Assembly (NCBI GenBank): GCA_024640925.1
Contig: JAHEEB010000154.1
Span: 1-8,019 of the forward strand
Reading direction: 5' to 3'
DNA: 8,019 bases
Source of the DNA: Bacteroidota bacterium
GTDB lineage: Bacteria; Bacteroidota; Bacteroidia; Bacteroidales; UBA10428
The notes beneath the pieces are model-generated. The model was not told the DNA's origin. It made no database searches and was given only the letters and a program-made list of their open reading frames with translations. Below are positions 1 through 7,019 of the stretch, one piece after another (position 1 is the first letter of the stretch; every line of letters begins with the position of its first letter). A program made the translations under genes and the position numbers.

Positions 1-673
1 ATTTTGAACCAAAGAAAAGCAGGTAGCTGTTTTTAACAGGTACAAATTCTTCTTTTCCCTCACTAAAGATGCCAGCTTTACGATGTGCCCTGTTTAGATT
101 AAATTGACTTAACCAAAGAAGAAATATTATTGCAAGGCATAAAACAGAGATCGCCTCAAACCTGAAAACGTACAAACTTAGGGTAAATAGAACGCCACCA
201 GTTGCTAAGCCTATCATGTGGGCGATTTTTATAACCGGAAATATTCTTCTCGATTGTGCCGGGAAAAGTAATTTTCTGCCATATCGCCACATTGTTAACA
301 AAAGGAGGGTGTTGGCAGGGAAAAGTATAACCATTCCTGTAAAATAAACAAAACGGATGGGATACAAGAGAGTTAAAACAATATATGATGCTGCAAAAAT
401 CAAGACCACGGTATAAATAATCATGGTAAGTTGATATGTTGTGCGTTTTCTGAAAATAAGAGAAAATAAATAAGCAGCCACCATGCCTGCGAAACCTGAG
501 ATAATATATGAGGCAGATAAAAATTTGTAACCAAATTCTTCGAAAAACAATGCATGCACCTGTATGTCGAAAATGGAGAGGAATGCTCCCATAAAGAATG
601 CCATTGCACTATATGAAAGCGAAAACCTAAATTCCTTCTTTTGAATACCTATGTATGACGATAAATGGTTCAT
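1..673 (-). CDS. Multipass membrane transporter, MFS or ATP/ADP-carrier-like (N-terminal part)
   Basis: This reading frame is open from an ATG at 673 to the window edge, giving 224 residues without a stop; the C-terminal part lies outside. Hydrophobic segments are visible at about residues 20-37, 52-75, 82-104, 106-127, 151-170 and 174-190, so roughly six membrane helices. They are followed by a polar, charged stretch (about 191-215) and the start of another hydrophobic run. This six-helix half plus central loop is the layout of major-facilitator carriers. The stretch SRRIFPVIKIAHMIGLATGG (141-160) resembles the conserved loop-helix of the nucleotide-transporter (NTT, ATP:ADP antiporter) branch, but substrate cannot be read from it. 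It lies 150 bp downstream of aroK on the same strand, behind a probable terminator and its own candidate promoter, so it is likely an independent unit. A membrane protein is nearly certain; the family is a tentative call from memory. Confidence 0.8.
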   Translation of the reverse strand, partial: MNHLSSYIGIQKKEFRFSLSYSAMAFFMGAFLSIFDIQVHALFFEEFGYKFLSASYIISGFAGMVAAYLFSLIFRKRTTYQLTMIIYTVVLIFAASYIVLTLLYPIRFVYFTGMVILFPANTLLLLTMWRYGRKLLFPAQSRRIFPVIKIAHMIGLATGGVLFTLSLYVFRFEAISVLCLAIIFLLWLSQFNLNRAHRKAGIFSEGKEEFVPVKNSYLLFFGSK

Positions 674-713
674 TATCAACCTTGATGCGAAAATTGGATA
701 AATTTACAGGCTA

Positions 714-743
714 TAAAAGTATTAAATAATCTTTCTTTCACAA
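714..743 (-). promoter_or_regulatory. Candidate promoter of the membrane transporter gene
   Basis: On the minus strand TTG (743-741) is followed after 19 bases by TACTTTTA (721-714). This is one base off the Bacteroidota -7 consensus TAnnTTTG and has the expected spacing from the -33 element. Transcription would start near 707, leaving a leader of about 33 nt before the ATG at 673. It lies after the aroK terminator, which fits a separate unit. It is a pattern match only. Confidence 0.35.
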
Positions 744-799
744 GTATTCTGAACAGATCCTTTTGATAGCTTGTTCGTTAAAATTGGTTAATTGTACTT

Positions 800-838
800 T
801 TTAACAGATAAGAAGAAACCCAATTAAATTTCGGGTTT
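800..838 (-). terminator. Candidate rho-independent terminator overlapping the aroK stop
   Basis: On the minus strand the end of aroK reads AAACCC, an 11-nt loop that includes the TAA stop codon, then GGGTTT (stem arms 838-833 and 821-816). A pyrimidine-rich tail, CTTCTTATCTGTT, follows. The stem is only 6 bp and the tail is not a pure T run, so it is a moderate candidate. Confidence 0.45.
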
Positions 839-1339
839 AGAGATATTTAATGCATTTATTATTCTTTCAACCGTAATATCTTTTCCTTCAACAATGTATT
901 TTGCCCTTGTGTAATGGTGTTCGCAGCGGTTTCGGAGGTCTGCAACATATTCTCTTAATTCTTCATCACTTTTGTTCAGTACAATGGGTCTGTCTTTTGT
1001 TGCATGTTTCAGTCGACTTACCAGCGTGTCGTTGTCGAGATGAATATAAAGTACTTCTCCATATTTTTCCATGAGGTTCATATTATTGCAATGGCAGGGG
1101 GCACCACCACCAGTTGAAACAACAATATTATCTTTCTTAACAATTTCATTAAGCGCTTCCCATTCCATTTTCCGGAATTCTGCATCTCCCTTTTCCGTAT
1201 AGATTTCAGGTACAGTTTTGCTTTCTCTCAGTTCAATTACATCGTCTAAATCGATAAATTCCATGTTTAGCCGCTGGGCAAGTTTCTTCCCAATGGTTGT
1301 TTTACCGCTGCTTTTATATCCGATAATAAAAAGTCTCAC
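824..1339 (-). CDS. aroK: Shikimate kinase
   Basis: A cytoplasmic 171-residue enzyme that phosphorylates shikimate at O3 with ATP, the fifth step of the pathway to chorismate. The P-loop is GYKSSGKTT (7-15), with a serine where most homologues have a second glycine. Shikimate-binding residues of the family are visible: the DLDD acidic motif (30-33), FR at 55-56 and the GGG turn at 77-79. The lid arginine is in DRPIV (116-120) and the adenine-side arginine in LRNR (135-138). The length is normal for the family. The start codon is GTG (1339-1337): no in-frame ATG precedes the P-loop, and the next in-frame methionine (residue 26) lies behind it, so GTG must be used. No Shine-Dalgarno site is apparent. 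It follows aroC on the same strand, but a strong terminator and a REP-like hairpin lie between, so its expression may be partly separate from aroA-aroC. Confidence 0.95.
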   Translation of the reverse strand: MRLFIIGYKSSGKTTIGKKLAQRLNMEFIDLDDVIELRESKTVPEIYTEKGDAEFRKMEWEALNEIVKKDNIVVSTGGGAPCHCNNMNLMEKYGEVLYIHLDNDTLVSRLKHATKDRPIVLNKSDEELREYVADLRNRCEHHYTRAKYIVEGKDITVERIINALNISKPEI

Positions 1340-1363
1340 AAGAATTATTTTATGTAGATTAAA

Positions 1364-1392
1364 GTGGCGCTTCGACTCCGCTTAAGCGTGAC
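1364..1392. repeat. REP-like imperfect hairpin between aroC and aroK
   Basis: The arms GTGGCGCTT (1364-1372) and AAGCGTGAC (1384-1392) pair at seven of nine Watson-Crick positions, with one further G-T wobble, around an 11-nt loop. On the minus strand the unit reads GTCACGCTTAAGCGGAGTC and continues GAAGCGCCAC. It resembles the short intergenic repeats of type GTCATGCTGAGC..GTCGAAGC that I recall as common between genes in Bacteroidota genomes. Its GC content stands out in an AT-rich gap. Whether it is repeated elsewhere in this genome cannot be seen here. Confidence 0.45.
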
Positions 1393-1435
1393 AAATAGTC
1401 TTTCGTTGCATTAAACAGCATCAAAGTACATTTAT

Positions 1436-1471
1436 AAAAAACCCCGGATAAAATTAATTCATTCCGGGGTT
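1436..1471 (-). terminator. Strong rho-independent terminator of the aroA-aroC unit
   Basis: On the minus strand AACCCCGGA (1471-1463) pairs perfectly over 9 bp with TCCGGGGTT (1448-1440) around a 14-nt AT-rich loop. A run of T residues follows (1439-1436, then TATAAA). It lies 22 bp after the aroC stop codon. This is the clearest terminator in the left half and argues that most aroC transcripts end before aroK. Confidence 0.88.
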
Positions 1472-1492
1472 ATTGAATCTATTAACCGCATT

Positions 1493-2812
1493 CTATTTTT
1501 TAGGTCTCATTGCCTGGTACCCGATGTGCTGCATATAATTATCAAGAACTATCATGGCAGTATATGCCTCAACTACAGGCCACATTCTGGCAACAATAGT
1601 TGGATCTCTTCTGGTAACAGCAGCCAGCTCCCTGTTTTCAAGGCTCACTTTATCGATAGTATGTTGTGGTTTGGCAATAGTAGGAGTGGGTTTCACGGCA
1701 ACTCTGGCTACGATATCCTGTCCAGTTGTTAACCCCCCGGTAATACCACCTGCATTGTTCGAGTCAAATACTACTTTGCCATTTTCAATATGCATCTGAT
1801 CGTTACATTGCGAGCCTGTCATATTTGCAGCTTCCATTCCGCAACCAATCTCTACAGCTTTTACAGTACCAATACTCATAAGTCTTCCAAGTTCGCCATC
1901 GAGCTTATTAAAAACGGGTTCGCCCATGCCTGCGGGTACACCTGTAACAACAACTTCCACTATGCCTCCCGAGGAGTCGCCATCATTCATTATACGAACA
2001 ATTTTGTCGTGCATTGCATCGGCAGCTTCTACATCAGGGCAGAAAATTTTCGGGTTTATGCCGTATCTTTCTTTGATCTCTTCTTCGTTGTAAACAGGTT
2101 TTTTTATTGAAGGTATACGGGTTTCTAATTCTGCAAGTATAGCTGCTTTTTCAAAAAATCTCAGGTCGTTTTTCATTTTGCCTGAAGCATACAAATCGAG
2201 ATAGATAGGGTCGTACAACTTACGAACTTCGCGGTATGCAGCGGCTTTCTTCTTAATTTCAGCAACAGGCATGTTTCCCATTTTTATTCCGGCAGCCTCA
2301 CGAATAAATGAAACTACTTCTATACCATGGTCCTTTAAAATGCGTTTTGCAATACAGCCTGCTGCAACTATTGACGAGGTATACCTTCCGCTGAAGAACC
2401 CGGCCCCAATGGCATCATCAAATTCTCCATATTTCATGTACGAGGCATAGGAGGCATGTCCTGGACGGGGGGTTCTGTTGGTTTGCTGATATTGATCGAT
2501 ATGTTCAAAATGTCTGTCGACATTTGGGATTAGTATAACCAGGGGAGTACCATTGGTATAACCCTGATTTTTAAAACCTGGCATAGTATCGGCAGCATTA
2601 ACACCGCAAAAGATTAGTGGCACGTCAGCTTCACGACGGGGAGAGGTAAGTTCACCCTGACCAGGCTTACGAAGCATCAGCTCAACATAGATTTCCTCTT
2701 CAGAAAAATAGTATCCGGCTGGAACGCCCTGTATGTTAATTGACAGACCTTCCTGGTATGAGCCACCTGCAACAGTGGTTTTAAACAAGACTCCATGAGT
2801 ACATCCTAGCAT
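1493..2812 (-). CDS. aroC: Chorismate synthase, divergent form
   Basis: Chorismate synthase removes phosphate from EPSP, using reduced FMN, to make chorismate, the branch point to aromatic amino acids, folate and quinones. Family landmarks are clear: KPGQGELTSPRREAD (49-63), the RPGHA motif with the second catalytic histidine (116-120), VTGVPAGMGEPVFNKLDG (289-306), SNNAGGITGG (351-360) and VAVKPTPTIAKPQ (371-383). The protein is nevertheless unusual. The N-terminal GESHG motif reads GGSYQ (16-20), so the first catalytic histidine is replaced by tyrosine. The usual GGGRSSARET loop reads GFFSGRYTSSI (138-148). RHDPC reads RRDPT (401-405). At 439 residues it is longer than the usual 350-390, with extra sequence around 160-250. 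The ATG at 2812 aligns with family N-termini and has only A/T-rich DNA before it, no Shine-Dalgarno. It starts 23 bp after aroA and probably shares its transcript. Membership in the family is certain; whether activity is normal is open. Confidence 0.93.
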   Translation of the reverse strand: MLGCTHGVLFKTTVAGGSYQEGLSINIQGVPAGYYFSEEEIYVELMLRKPGQGELTSPRREADVPLIFCGVNAADTMPGFKNQGYTNGTPLVILIPNVDRHFEHIDQYQQTNRTPRPGHASYASYMKYGEFDDAIGAGFFSGRYTSSIVAAGCIAKRILKDHGIEVVSFIREAAGIKMGNMPVAEIKKKAAAYREVRKLYDPIYLDLYASGKMKNDLRFFEKAAILAELETRIPSIKKPVYNEEEIKERYGINPKIFCPDVEAADAMHDKIVRIMNDGDSSGGIVEVVVTGVPAGMGEPVFNKLDGELGRLMSIGTVKAVEIGCGMEAANMTGSQCNDQMHIENGKVVFDSNNAGGITGGLTTGQDIVARVAVKPTPTIAKPQHTIDKVSLENRELAAVTRRDPTIVARMWPVVEAYTAMIVLDNYMQHIGYQAMRPKK

Positions 2813-2835
2813 AATTTTATATTTTTATTGTTTAT

Positions 2836-4104
2836 CTATTCAGCTTGTAATTTATAATTTGCTCCCAGGGCAACCATATCATCTAAAAAGGTAGGATAGG
2901 TAATTTTCATTGATTCGGCAGTATCGATTATTGTATTGCCTTTAGCACCAAGTCCGGCAATTGCCAGCGACATTACCATTCTATGATCATAGTACCCATG
3001 AACATCTGTACCTTTCAGTTCAGAGTGTTCAATAATAAGCCCATCTGGAAGTTCTTCAATTTTTGCCCCCATTTTTTTCAGCTCGGTTGCTATGGCACTA
3101 ATGCGATCGCATTCCTTTAAGCGGGCCTGGGGAACATTTACCAGTTTTGTAGTACCCTGTGCAAAACACGCAGCAACTGCCATAGCGGGTAAAGCATCAG
3201 GAGTATCGTTCATATCAATTTCAAGGCCTTTTAATGTGCCACCTTTTACAATTACTCCATCCGTATTTTTCTCGATTTTCATTCCCATATTCCGAAGATA
3301 TTCGAACACTTTCTTATCTCCCTGCTGATCGTTGAAATCCAGACCCTGAATAGTAATTTCAGATCCTGTGACAGCAGCAGCGCACAGGGCAAAGGTTGCT
3401 GATGAGAAATCAGCAGCTATTCTTTCGTTAAAAGGTTTGTATGATTGTCCTCCTTTAACTTTAAACCAGTCAAGACCTTTGTTTTCATAAATTATTCCTT
3501 GCTTGTCAAGCCAGTCGAGAGTGATTCTGACATATGGTTTTTCATTCAGGTTTACCACCTCAATTTCTGTATCGTTTTGTGCGAGAGGTGTAGCGAATAA
3601 AAGCGCAGTAACAAACTGGGAACTGATACCGTCGACTATGGTTTTCCCGCCGCTGATAGGTCCCTTAACTATGAATGGACATTTCTGGCTATTTGATTTT
3701 ATTGAAGCTCCAATTTTCTCTAAGGCAGAAAACAGGTTTGTCATCAATCGTTGCCGGATAGAATCGTCCCCGTCGAACTTAACAGAGGTATCGGATAAAC
3801 TGGCAAGAGCAGCAAAAATTCTTAGGGTAGTCCCCGAGTTACCAACATCAATAAATGCACCGGCAGGTATACTATTTTTGCCTATACCATCAATAATTAT
3901 TGTATTACCCTGAATTTCCACATTTGCGCCGAAGGTTTTTGCCGCTACCAGGGCCGAGCGTGTATCCGCAGAATCGAGTGCCTCATGAAGAAAGGATTTG
4001 CCACTGGCCATGGTGGCAATAGCTACTGCACGTATTGTGTGCGACTTTGACCCGGGAATATTAATTATTCCATTAAGAGTTGATGGTTGTGATATTAACC
4101 TCAC
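2836..4104 (-). CDS. aroA: 3-phosphoshikimate 1-carboxyvinyltransferase (EPSP synthase)
   Basis: A cytoplasmic enzyme that transfers the enolpyruvyl group of PEP to shikimate-3-phosphate, the step between shikimate kinase and chorismate synthase. With the chosen start it has 422 residues, normal for the family. Landmarks are PGSKSHTIRA (17-26, PEP and substrate lysine), VGNSGTTLRI (87-96), RQRLM (117-121), SSQFVTALL (161-169), the catalytic aspartate in TPDALP (301-306), KECDRI (330-335, catalytic glutamate), YYDHRMVM (371-378) and lysine 400 before TYPTF. The frame is open to an ATG at 4191, which would add 29 hydrophobic residues not found in the family. I chose the GTG at 4104, where MRLISQPSTLNG matches normal N-termini and a good promoter lies immediately upstream, inside the longer frame. 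It is first in the aroA-aroC unit, divergent from the hydrolase gene at 4374. Confidence 0.95.
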   Translation of the reverse strand: MRLISQPSTLNGIINIPGSKSHTIRAVAIATMASGKSFLHEALDSADTRSALVAAKTFGANVEIQGNTIIIDGIGKNSIPAGAFIDVGNSGTTLRIFAALASLSDTSVKFDGDDSIRQRLMTNLFSALEKIGASIKSNSQKCPFIVKGPISGGKTIVDGISSQFVTALLFATPLAQNDTEIEVVNLNEKPYVRITLDWLDKQGIIYENKGLDWFKVKGGQSYKPFNERIAADFSSATFALCAAAVTGSEITIQGLDFNDQQGDKKVFEYLRNMGMKIEKNTDGVIVKGGTLKGLEIDMNDTPDALPAMAVAACFAQGTTKLVNVPQARLKECDRISAIATELKKMGAKIEELPDGLIIEHSELKGTDVHGYYDHRMVMSLAIAGLGAKGNTIIDTAESMKITYPTFLDDMVALGANYKLQAE

Positions 4105-4127
4105 GATTTTATGTTTTAGACCGGATG

Positions 4128-4157
4128 CAAAAATAGATAAAAAGGTGAAAATCACAA
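4128..4157 (-). promoter_or_regulatory. Promoter of aroA-aroC, Bacteroidota type
   Basis: On the minus strand TTG (4157-4155, preceded by G) is followed by exactly 19 bases and then TATTTTTG (4135-4128), a full match to the -7 consensus TAnnTTTG. Transcription would start near 4121, about 17 nt before the GTG at 4104. That short leader is normal for the phylum and excludes the ATG at 4191 for transcripts from this promoter. Confidence 0.6.
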
Positions 4158-4373
4158 CAGGAGTCAAAAAGTTAAGGATGTTTCCTTGCAACTTCTTTAA
4201 CTTTCTATCAGATATTGACGCTGGTGCTGGTTTTTAATCATACAGGAAATAAATAATTATACCTTTTTAAAGTTATTACTTATAGCTTTTTCTCCTAACT
4301 TATCAATGTTTCAGAGTTAATAGTGTATAATAAGATTTATTTTAACTTTATAATTTAAAGAAATAAGGTTCCA

Positions 4374-5144
4374 ATGAAACACTCTCGCAGAAAATTTCTT
4401 AAAACAACCGCATTCAGCAGTCTGGCTGCTACGGCTGTTTTTAATGGTATTTCTCAAACTATACCTTCTTTGCAAAAACAGGAGAATGGTAGCCCAGATA
4501 AAAAAGTATTTCTCTTCCAGGGTGATTCGATTACTGATGGCAACCGTACTCGCAATAACGACTGGAATCATGTCCTGGGGCATGGTTATGCGTATCTTAT
4601 TGCCAGCAGGCTTTGGTACGATAATGTTGATAAAGGGCTCATGTTTTATAACCGAGGTATTAGCGGAAACAGGGTAAAAGATTTGGAAGCCAGATGGAAA
4701 GAAGATGCCCTGGATCTTAAACCGGATGTTTTGAGTATTATGGTGGGTATAAACGATGTGATTGCTGTTGTTGAGAACTGGGAACCTGCTACAATTGAAC
4801 AATTCGAGTCATCGTACAAGAACATTCTTGACCAAACAAAGAATAATTTGCCCAATACCCTCATCGTTCTTTGCGAACCCTTCATGCTTCCTTTGGGTTG
4901 GGTAAACAAGAAAACAGAAATCTGGCAGACAGAAATTAAAATCAGGCAAGAACTTGTAAAAAAGTTGGCAGAAAACTATGAAGCTATTTTTATCGAACTT
5001 CAGAAGCCTTTTGATGAGGCCTGTAAAAAAGCCCCGGCTGATTACTGGATATGGGATGGAGTCCATCCGATGCCAGCGGGCCATGAACTTATAACCCGCT
5101 TATGGATTGAAGAAATAAAAAAGAAAATTCCAGGATTGAAATAA
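4374..5144 (+). CDS. Exported SGNH/GDSL-family hydrolase with Tat-type signal
   Basis: A 256-residue SGNH-fold esterase or lipase-like hydrolase. The N-terminus has a twin-arginine motif, SRRKFLK (4-10), followed by an alanine-rich hydrophobic stretch to about residue 30, so export by the Tat route is likely. All four SGNH blocks are present: GDSITDG (50-56, nucleophile Ser52), GISGN (95-99, oxyanion glycine), GIND (125-128, oxyanion Asn127) and DGVHP (228-232, Asp228 and His231 of the triad). This single-domain form occurs among carbohydrate esterases and rhamnogalacturonan acetylesterase-like proteins, so removal of acyl groups from polysaccharide is plausible but not shown. The start ATG follows an ATAAGG purine site about 5 nt upstream, one of the better ribosome sites here. 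It is transcribed away from aroA and is followed by a lipoprotein gene 221 bp downstream. No clear terminator follows it. Confidence 0.92.
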   Translation: MKHSRRKFLKTTAFSSLAATAVFNGISQTIPSLQKQENGSPDKKVFLFQGDSITDGNRTRNNDWNHVLGHGYAYLIASRLWYDNVDKGLMFYNRGISGNRVKDLEARWKEDALDLKPDVLSIMVGINDVIAVVENWEPATIEQFESSYKNILDQTKNNLPNTLIVLCEPFMLPLGWVNKKTEIWQTEIKIRQELVKKLAENYEAIFIELQKPFDEACKKAPADYWIWDGVHPMPAGHELITRLWIEEIKKKIPGLK

Positions 5145-5261
5145 TTAAACCGAACATTTTATTTGTCCTTATTAAATACTCTTCATACAATAAAGAAGAC
5201 AACGAACTATTTTTCTTTGCTTCTTATAAAGCTTAATATATTTGTGTTAACAGGTAATTAC

Positions 5262-5282
5262 ACATTTTTAATTTAAAAATGT
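5262..5282. repeat. AT-only inverted repeat upstream of the lipoprotein gene
   Basis: ACATTTTTA (5262-5270) and TAAAAATGT (5274-5282) are perfect 9-bp inverted arms around a 3-nt loop. A TATATTTG match to the -7 consensus lies just upstream (5237-5244), with TTTG at 5216-5219 but only 17 bases between the two. The palindrome could be an operator, a leader hairpin for the gene at 5366, or a weak terminator of the hydrolase gene. The remainder of the 5145-5365 gap shows no gene. Confidence 0.4.
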
Positions 5283-5365
5283 TATAGAATTAATAAGTTA
5301 TGCAGAAAAATTATTATTTTTAAATCGTGTATAACTATAAACCTATATAAAATAATTCATAAGAT

Positions 5366-6256
5366 ATGAAAAAAGTAAGATTATTTTACTGGATGTGTTT
5401 TTCACTTAGCATTCTGATTGCTGGTAGTTGCACAGAGAAACCGGAAGAAGATCTGGTATCCTCCAATATTCTTATCACTGAACCCGTTCAAATTGGCGAT
5501 ATTTATATTGAAAGTATGCAGATAAGCACTCTTATTGATGTGCTTTCGAAAGATTACTGGACAAACTTAAAGTCAACCGATGCAACCCAGATTACTTGGT
5601 GCGAGGAGTATTGGCCTTATCCAACAAAATGGGGTGTACATTACTTTACGTATACCAGTGGAAAATTAGTGTCAGATTATCAGTATCTTGATGTAGGCGG
5701 TGATTTTGAAGGGGCGGAGAAATTTGATTATTATTCCAATGGAATGCTCAAAAAATGGGCACGTTATAATCCTTCTGGTAACCTTACTGATTACGTCATT
5801 TATTCATATTCCGGTACACCTTCCAGGCTTGTTTGTATATCATGGTATAATTCAAAAGGGAAATTGATGGACTATCTGAATTTTAATTATATCGATGGAT
5901 TGCTGACTACATTGATGCGATACACCTCCAGCGGATCCCTTTTTACTACAGACCAGTTTATATACAACGAAAACAATCAGTTAATTCAAATCGATCGTGG
6001 AATTGATACGGATTTTCATCAATACTATACCTACGATTCAACAGGATTGATTGCTTCGAAAAAGACACATTACTATTACTTTTACGAGTATACATATTTG
6101 TGGACCCGCACAGATACAGCGTATTATGTTAATGGATACGATTTCGAAACTTTCAAAAAGTACCAAATTTATCATCTGGGGTCGGGTACAGGCAATTATG
6201 ATCCTTCCGATCCGCTTGATCCGCTTAATCTGAATTTTTTCTTTCGGTATTTATAA
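5366..6256 (+). CDS. Lipoprotein with tyrosine-rich YD-like repeats, function unknown
   Basis: A 296-residue protein I do not recognise as a named family. Residues 1-21 form a lipoprotein signal: KK, a hydrophobic core, then LIAGSC with the acylated cysteine at 22. The acidic stretch that follows (TEKPEED, 23-29) would suit export to the outer membrane surface in this phylum. From about 118 to 235 there are roughly four degenerate repeats of 30-35 residues, of the form aromatic-x-Y-x(3-5)-G-x-L. Examples are FDYYSNGMLKK, WYNSKGKLMDY, MRYTSSGSLF and YTYDSTGLIAS. This resembles the beta-hairpin YD repeats of Rhs-like proteins and MORN-like antitoxin repeats, so an extended beta structure is expected. 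The C-terminus has a short DPSDPLDPLN run encoded by a 9-bp tandem repeat, GATCCGCTT, and ends in FFFRYL. It is single-cistron, ending at a strong terminator. Confidence 0.85.
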   Translation: MKKVRLFYWMCFSLSILIAGSCTEKPEEDLVSSNILITEPVQIGDIYIESMQISTLIDVLSKDYWTNLKSTDATQITWCEEYWPYPTKWGVHYFTYTSGKLVSDYQYLDVGGDFEGAEKFDYYSNGMLKKWARYNPSGNLTDYVIYSYSGTPSRLVCISWYNSKGKLMDYLNFNYIDGLLTTLMRYTSSGSLFTTDQFIYNENNQLIQIDRGIDTDFHQYYTYDSTGLIASKKTHYYYFYEYTYLWTRTDTAYYVNGYDFETFKKYQIYHLGSGTGNYDPSDPLDPLNLNFFFRYL

Positions 6257-6287
6257 ATCCAATCAAATCTGAGATTCATATACAATG

Positions 6288-6316
6288 CCGCTGGTTTTGC
6301 TGCCAGCGGTTTTTTT
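6288..6316 (+). terminator. Rho-independent terminator of the lipoprotein gene
   Basis: CCGCTGG (6288-6294) pairs with CCAGCGG (6303-6309) around an 8-nt loop, extended by one G-T pair. Seven T residues follow directly (6310-6316). It lies 31 bp after the stop codon. Confidence 0.9.
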
Positions 6317-6405
6317 ATGCATTGCCTGATTATTTGTTCTTATTAATGTTATAACATTGGGCTGACTTTTTCGACTGTTTGTAAATCAATGAAGCATGAA
6401 TAACG

Positions 6406-6430
6406 GCGAAGCCCTTACAGCCTGCTTCGC
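6406..6430. repeat. GC-rich inverted repeat in the convergent gap
   Basis: GCGAAGC (6406-6412) and GCTTCGC (6424-6430) are perfect 7-bp arms around an 11-nt loop. Neither strand has a T run after it, so it is not a convincing terminator for the minus-strand gene ending at 6468. It contains GGCGAAGCC, which recurs elsewhere in the right-hand patch. The rest of 6317-6467 shows no gene. Confidence 0.5.
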
Positions 6431-6467
6431 AACAAGCGGGGAACATCTTTGAAAATAAATCTGCGGT

Positions 6468-7019
6468 TCAGACAATTGTTGTATCGAATCCAATTTCTTT
6501 AAGAATTTCTAATTTTTCTCTTATATGCTCTTGTGTGCCAATATTGAGAATTTGTTTGTCCATTATGTAACTATTTGGCCAATCATCATAATATCTATCT
6601 AAAAATGCAGGAATTATTTCATATCTATTAAAAATATTCTCTATCATTCCTGATTTTAATAATTCAATAAATTTCTCTTTTTTACATTCAAATGTATTTC
6701 CTAAATGATAAATCCGATGTTGTGAAATAAACAATTCAGGATTAAAGTTTCCATAATTTGCTAAATCTGGAGCTTTCCAATACTTGGTTTCATCTGATTT
6801 TGATGGGGACAAAACCTTTTTCCATATTTCTCGTTTTACTGCAAATGTATTGCAAGAAAAATAAAGGTGATATGGTGTATTTAATAGTATACTTTCACTT
6901 AATTCCCCATTAAATGGAGCAAAGACACCATAACTATCATTGTCTAATAATCTAACATAATAAACCCTTCCATTGTCAGATTTAATCTCGTACACAGCCC
7001 CTAATTCATATCTTGCCAT
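6468..7019 (-). CDS. Hypothetical protein, possibly an Imm26-type immunity protein
   Basis: A complete 183-residue reading frame, soluble, with no signal or membrane segment. The N-terminus (LGAVYEIKSDNGRVYYVRLL, 6-25) suggests two beta strands. The middle has W66 in EIWKKV, then YWKAPDLANYG (80-90), NFNPE (91-95) and RIYHLGNTFECKKEKF (102-117). This order of an opening strand pair, a W-K-V segment, an aromatic/proline segment and an IY-x-x-GN strand recalls Imm26-like immunity proteins of polymorphic toxin systems, but I am not sure of it. The start ATG overlaps by 14 bp the end of an upstream broken frame, as expected for a toxin-immunity or other coupled pair. The DNA is more AT-rich than the aro genes, a sign of foreign origin. 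It could instead be an unrelated uncharacterised family; that the gene is real is much surer than its role. Confidence 0.7.
   Translation of the reverse strand: MARYELGAVYEIKSDNGRVYYVRLLDNDSYGVFAPFNGELSESILLNTPYHLYFSCNTFAVKREIWKKVLSPSKSDETKYWKAPDLANYGNFNPELFISQHRIYHLGNTFECKKEKFIELLKSGMIENIFNRYEIIPAFLDRYYDDWPNSYIMDKQILNIGTQEHIREKLEILKEIGFDTTIV

Noticed and set aside
421..609. Minus-strand 62-codon frame within the transporter gene
   Set aside because: It is in another frame of a clear multipass membrane protein that is open through the whole stretch to the window edge.
1526..2110. Several plus-strand open frames within aroC
   Set aside because: They lie opposite an intact conserved gene and show no protein-like features.
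3310..3330. GDKK in aroA as a sign of a class II (glyphosate-tolerant type) EPSP synthase
   Set aside because: The other class II motifs are absent and SSQFVTALL is the class I form, so the single short match is probably chance.
4105..4191. N-terminal extension of aroA from an ATG at 4191
   Set aside because: The added residues are hydrophobic and not part of the EPSP synthase family, and a good promoter lies within them; the GTG at 4104 fits better.
4192..4373. Promoter for the SGNH hydrolase gene
   Set aside because: TAACTTTA at 4343-4350 is near the -7 consensus but no -33 element lies at the right distance, so it is too weak to list.
4317..4802. Minus-strand open frame of 161 codons antisense to the hydrolase gene
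   Set aside because: It is a shadow of the well-supported SGNH gene, has a composition unlike a real protein and no start signal.
6051..6233. Plus-strand 60-codon frame inside the lipoprotein gene
   Set aside because: It is an out-of-frame shadow of the lipoprotein gene with no ribosome site or recognisable content.
6406..6430. Hairpin as terminator for the minus-strand gene ending at 6468
   Set aside because: The stem is good but no T run follows on the minus strand, so it is listed only as an inverted repeat.
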